Assembly (NCBI RefSeq): GCF_000519045.1 | Contig: NZ_KI912532.1 | Location: 186,001-250,000, forward strand | Source of the DNA: Dechloromonas agitata is5 | Lineage (GTDB): Bacteria > Pseudomonadota > Gammaproteobacteria > Burkholderiales > Rhodocyclaceae | Direction: 5' to 3' | DNA length: 64,000 nt | Shown: piece by piece, positions 59,272 through 64,000 of the stretch | Position numbering within the stretch: the stretch's first letter is position 1 | How the letters are laid out: every line of letters begins with the position of its first letter | The notes under the pieces: model-generated | The model's input: the letters and a program-made list of their open reading frames with translations, nothing else | What the model was told of the DNA's origin: nothing | Databases searched by the model: none | Made by a program: the position numbers and the translations under genes

Positions 59272-61551
59272 TTAGCCGGCATCGACCACCGTCAGGGCCG
59301 TCATGTTCACAATCCGGCGTACCGTGGCGGTCGGCGTCAGAATATTGACCGGCCGGGCAGCACCGAGCAGGATGGGGCCGATGGTCAGGTTGTCGCCGGC
59401 CGCCATCTTGAGCAGGTTGAACGAAATGTTGGCGGCATCCAGCGTCGGCATGACTAGCAGGTTGGCCTGCCCCTTGAGGCGGGAATTGGGGAAGGTTTTG
59501 AGGCGAATCTGCTCGTCAAGCGCCGCATCGCCGTGCATTTCCCCCTCGACTTCCAGTTCCGGCGCCCGCTCGCTGAGTTGCGCCAGCACCTCGCGCATCT
59601 TCAGCGAGGTCGGCGTGTCTTCAGTGCCGAACGTCGAGTGCGAGAGTAGCGCGACCTTCGGCGTGATGCCGAAATTGCGGATTTCCTCGCAGGCCAGCAG
59701 GGTCATGTCGGCCAGCTGTTCGGCAGTCGGATCGTAATTGACATAGGTGTCGCCGATGAACACGGTGCGCTCGGGCAGCATCAGCAGGTTCATCGCGTAG
59801 TAGCGATCGAGCCCCTGGCGCGTACCGATGACGTTCTGGACATATTCGCGATGCGTCTCGTGGCGGCCGAAGGTACCGCAGATCAGGCCGTCGGCGTAGC
59901 CCAGCCTGACCATCAGCGCGCCATACAGCGTATTGCGGCGACGCACTTCGCGGCGGGCGTAATCGGGCGAAACGCCCTTGCGTTCCATGATGCGGTGGTA
60001 GGTCGTCCAGAACTCCTCGTAATGCGCCTCGAAGAAGCTGCAGTTCTCGGAATGCACCACCTCGAAATCCTCGCCCTCGCGGATGCGCAAACCGGCCGCC
60101 TCGATGCGGCGATTGATCTCGGCGTGACGGCCGATCAGGATCGGCATCGCGATGCCTTCGTCGCGCACTACCTGCACGGCGCGCAGCACGCGCTCATCCT
60201 CGCCCTCGGCAAAGACGATGCGCTTGGGCGCCAGCTTGGCCTGCGAGAAAACCGGTTTCATGATCAGGCCGGAGTGATAGACGAACTCGTTCAACCCCTG
60301 CAGGTAGGCATCCCAATCCTGGATCGGCCGGGTGGCAACTCCGGACTCCATGCCGGCCCGGGCAACGGCCGGCGCGATCTTGACAATCAGGCGATGGTCG
60401 AAGGGCTTGGGAATCAGGTATTCCGGGCCGAAGCCAGAGATCTTCTCGCCATAGGCCGAAGCGACGACTTCCGACTGCTCGGCGCGGGCCAGTTCGGCGA
60501 TGGCCTTGACCGCCGCCATCTTCATTTCTTCGGTGATGGTCGTCGCACCGACATCGAGCGCACCGCGGAAGATGAAGGGGAAGCACAGCACGTTGTTGAC
60601 CTGGTTCGGGTAATCCGAACGGCCGGTGCAGATGATCGCGTCGTTGCGTACGGCCTTGACCTGCTCGGGCAGGATTTCCGGGGTCGGGTTGGCCAGCGCC
60701 ATGATGACCGGGTTGGCCGCCATCTTGGCGACCATGTCCTGCTTCAGCACACCGCCGGCGGAGAGGCCGAGGAAGACGTCGGCGTCGGCGATGACCTCGC
60801 CGAGCGTGCGGGCGTCGGTCCGCTTGGCGTAACGCGCCTTGATCTCGTCCATTTCCTCGACACGGCCTTCATAGACGACGCCCTTGATGTCGGTGACCCA
60901 GATGTTCTCGACCGGCGCACCGAGCATGACCAGCAGGTCAAGGCAGGCGAGCGCCGCGGCGCCGGCGCCGGAGGTGACGATCTTGACCTTGGACAGATCC
61001 TTGCCGATCAGGTGCAGGCCGTTGAGGATGGCGGCACCGACGACGATGGCGGTGCCGTGCTGGTCATCATGGAAAACGGGAATCTTCATCCGCTCGCGCA
61101 GCTTCTTCTCGATGTAGAAGCACTCCGGTGCCTTGATGTCTTCCAGGTTGATGCCGCCGAAGGTCGGCTCCAGCGAGGCGATGGTGTCGATCAGCTTGTC
61201 GGGGTCGCGCTCTTCGATTTCGAGATCGAAGACGTCGATGTTGGCGAATTTCTTGAACAGGACACCCTTGCCCTCCATGACCGGCTTGGCGGCCAGCGGG
61301 CCGATGGCACCGAGACCGAGGACGGCGGTGCCATTGGTGATGACCCCCACCAGGTTGGCGCGCGAGGTCAGCGTGCTGGCCTGGGCCGGGTCGGCGACGA
61401 TTTCCTCGCAGGCGTAGGCGACGCCGGGCGAATAGGCCAGTGACAGGTCGTACTGGTTGGTCAGTTGCTTGATCGGGGTTACCGCGATCTTGCCGGGCTT
61501 CGGCTGGCGGTGATAGTAGAGCGCGGCTTCGCGTAGCTGTCGAGGATCCAT
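59272..61551 (-). CDS. maeB: NADP-dependent malic enzyme MaeB (malic enzyme-phosphotransacetylase fusion)
   Basis: 759-aa enzyme converting malate to pyruvate with NADP reduction. Residues ~1-425 are the malic enzyme: [30 protein letters not shown] (metal site) and [16 protein letters not shown] (NADP). Residues ~430-759 resemble phosphate acetyltransferase but act as a regulatory tail ([20 protein letters not shown]). ATG 61551 is chosen because GGAGACAAGGAA precedes it; the frame extends to 61629. It supplies pyruvate and NADPH during growth on organic acids. Confidence 0.95.
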   Translation of the reverse strand: MDPRQLREAALYYHRQPKPGKIAVTPIKQLTNQYDLSLAYSPGVAYACEEIVADPAQASTLTSRANLVGVITNGTAVLGLGAIGPLAAKPVMEGKGVLFKKFANIDVFDLEIEERDPDKLIDTIASLEPTFGGINLEDIKAPECFYIEKKLRERMKIPVFHDDQHGTAIVVGAAILNGLHLIGKDLSKVKIVTSGAGAAALACLDLLVMLGAPVENIWVTDIKGVVYEGRVEEMDEIKARYAKRTDARTLGEVIADADVFLGLSAGGVLKQDMVAKMAANPVIMALANPTPEILPEQVKAVRNDAIICTGRSDYPNQVNNVLCFPFIFRGALDVGATTITEEMKMAAVKAIAELARAEQSEVVASAYGEKISGFGPEYLIPKPFDHRLIVKIAPAVARAGMESGVATRPIQDWDAYLQGLNEFVYHSGLIMKPVFSQAKLAPKRIVFAEGEDERVLRAVQVVRDEGIAMPILIGRHAEINRRIEAAGLRIREGEDFEVVHSENCSFFEAHYEEFWTTYHRIMERKGVSPDYARREVRRRNTLYGALMVRLGYADGLICGTFGRHETHREYVQNVIGTRQGLDRYYAMNLLMLPERTVFIGDTYVNYDPTAEQLADMTLLACEEIRNFGITPKVALLSHSTFGTEDTPTSLKMREVLAQLSERAPELEVEGEMHGDAALDEQIRLKTFPNSRLKGQANLLVMPTLDAANISFNLLKMAAGDNLTIGPILLGAARPVNILTPTATVRRIVNMTALTVVDAG

Positions 61552-61799
61552 TTCCTTGTCTCCGTTTTGTATTGTGAAACGCCGTTTTGAATCGCGAAAG
61601 ATCATAGCACGGTGCGCCTCAATTTCCACACCATCGGATATTACGTAGGCCCTGCCGTCAAGTAGATGTTTACCCTAATTTGATGCATAATTACGCGCTT
61701 CCCAGCCGACGGCCTCCAGCCGCTCGAAGTCTTGGTGGCAGCTCCCGGCGACTGGCGTAAACCTAGCTATTTCAGTAACTTATAGAGAGACAGATCGCC

Positions 61800-63644
<1,845 letters not shown>

Positions 63645-63666
63645 GCACCAGCTGAGCGATAATCGA

Positions 63667-63691
63667 ACGGCCACCTGCGGGTGGCCGTTTT
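63667..63691 (+). terminator. Terminator after pckG
   Basis: ACGGCCACC-TGCG-GGTGGCCGT-type stem followed by TTTT, 22 bases after the stop codon. Confidence 0.85.
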
Positions 63692-63706
63692 CATTTGAGG
63701 AATGCC

Positions 63707-64000
63707 ATGACTTACCGTCCCGCCCGCCGCCTGGCCGACATCGAACCGTTCCACGTCGTCGAACTGCTGACCCGTGCCCGGCAACTGGAGGCCGAGGGGC
63801 GCGACATCATCCACATGGAAGTCGGCGAGCCGGATTTCCCGACGCCGGAACCGATTGCCGAGGCGGCCATCGCAGCGATCCAGCGGGGCAAGACGCTGTA
63901 TACCCAGGCACTCGGCCTGCCCGAACTGCGGGCGGCGATTGCCGATTTTTACCGCGAACGCTATGGCGTCGTCGTGCCGGCCAGCCGCATCGCCATCACC
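63707..64000 (+). CDS. PLP-dependent class I/II aminotransferase, 5' part only
   Basis: 98 residues of the N-terminus are visible. The opening MTYRPARRLADIEPFHVVEL and the segments IIHMEVGEPDFPTPEPI and GKTLYTQALGLPELRAAIA are typical of class I/II aminotransferases of the AspC/DAP-aminotransferase family. GAGGAA lies six bases before ATG 63707. The PLP lysine lies beyond the window, so the substrate cannot be assigned. Confidence 0.85.
   Translation, partial: MTYRPARRLADIEPFHVVELLTRARQLEAEGRDIIHMEVGEPDFPTPEPIAEAAIAAIQRGKTLYTQALGLPELRAAIADFYRERYGVVVPASRIAIT

Overview
The window looks like chromosomal DNA of a motile, respiring betaproteobacterium, most likely Rhodocyclaceae (Dechloromonas/Azonexus type). 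That placement is inferred from GC-rich coding, a Pseudomonas-like flhBA-flhF-fleN-fliA-motCD order, a cbb3 oxidase locus with a DUF3149 gene, a GTP-type PEP carboxykinase and a proteobacterial lut operon. No database search was possible.

Positions 1-28000 are one large flagellar and chemotaxis block, entirely on the minus strand. Read in the direction of transcription it starts with motA-motB, a short membrane receptor, cheY, a long cheA, cheW, two large transmembrane receptors, cheR, cheD, cheB, a STAS protein, two cheV genes, cheY-cheZ and a second, shorter cheA that ends at a terminator. The late flagellar operon flhB-flhA-flhF-fleN-fliA-motC-motD follows and runs off the left edge. The cell therefore has two CheA kinases, two CheY proteins, two CheV adaptors, one CheZ phosphatase and two stator sets (MotAB, MotCD). 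The two receptors carry an exact 724-bp direct repeat.

Positions 28000-39750 hold a Nudix hydrolase, a TonB-like protein, an intact IS3-family (IS407-like) insertion sequence with a 4-bp target duplication, and the cbb3 oxidase genes: ccoNOQP under an FNR-type promoter, ccoG-ccoH-DUF3149 for assembly, and ccoI-ccoS for copper supply. The insertion sequence sits between the DUF3149 gene and its terminator. A short-chain dehydrogenase precedes ccoI.

Positions 39750-52700 are mixed housekeeping: a REC-GGDEF protein, a small winged-helix protein, tRNA-Thr(CGU), murJ, a PEBP-family protein, a PAS/sigma-54 activator divergent from a second ccoG, an alpha/beta hydrolase beside a remnant of a TDT-family transporter, a PiT phosphate permease with its DUF47 partner, a phospholipid acyltransferase, an S4 protein, a ferredoxin-NADP reductase and a PAS protein.

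Positions 52700-64000 concern carbon flow: lutAB, a half-length aldehyde dehydrogenase, a D-2-hydroxyacid dehydrogenase and lutC with a divergent IclR regulator; then a PBP7-type peptidoglycan endopeptidase, malic enzyme (maeB), PEP carboxykinase (pckG) and the start of an aminotransferase. Lactate oxidation to pyruvate, together with malic enzyme and PEP carboxykinase, fits growth on organic acids.

The most unusual points are the ccoG2/sigma-54 activator divergon with a perfect FNR palindrome and an in-frame 39-bp duplication inside the activator; a FleN with a degenerate Walker A motif; tandem short motifs in CheZ and in the long CheA; the exact receptor repeat; and a catalytically headless aldehyde dehydrogenase kept in the lut operon.
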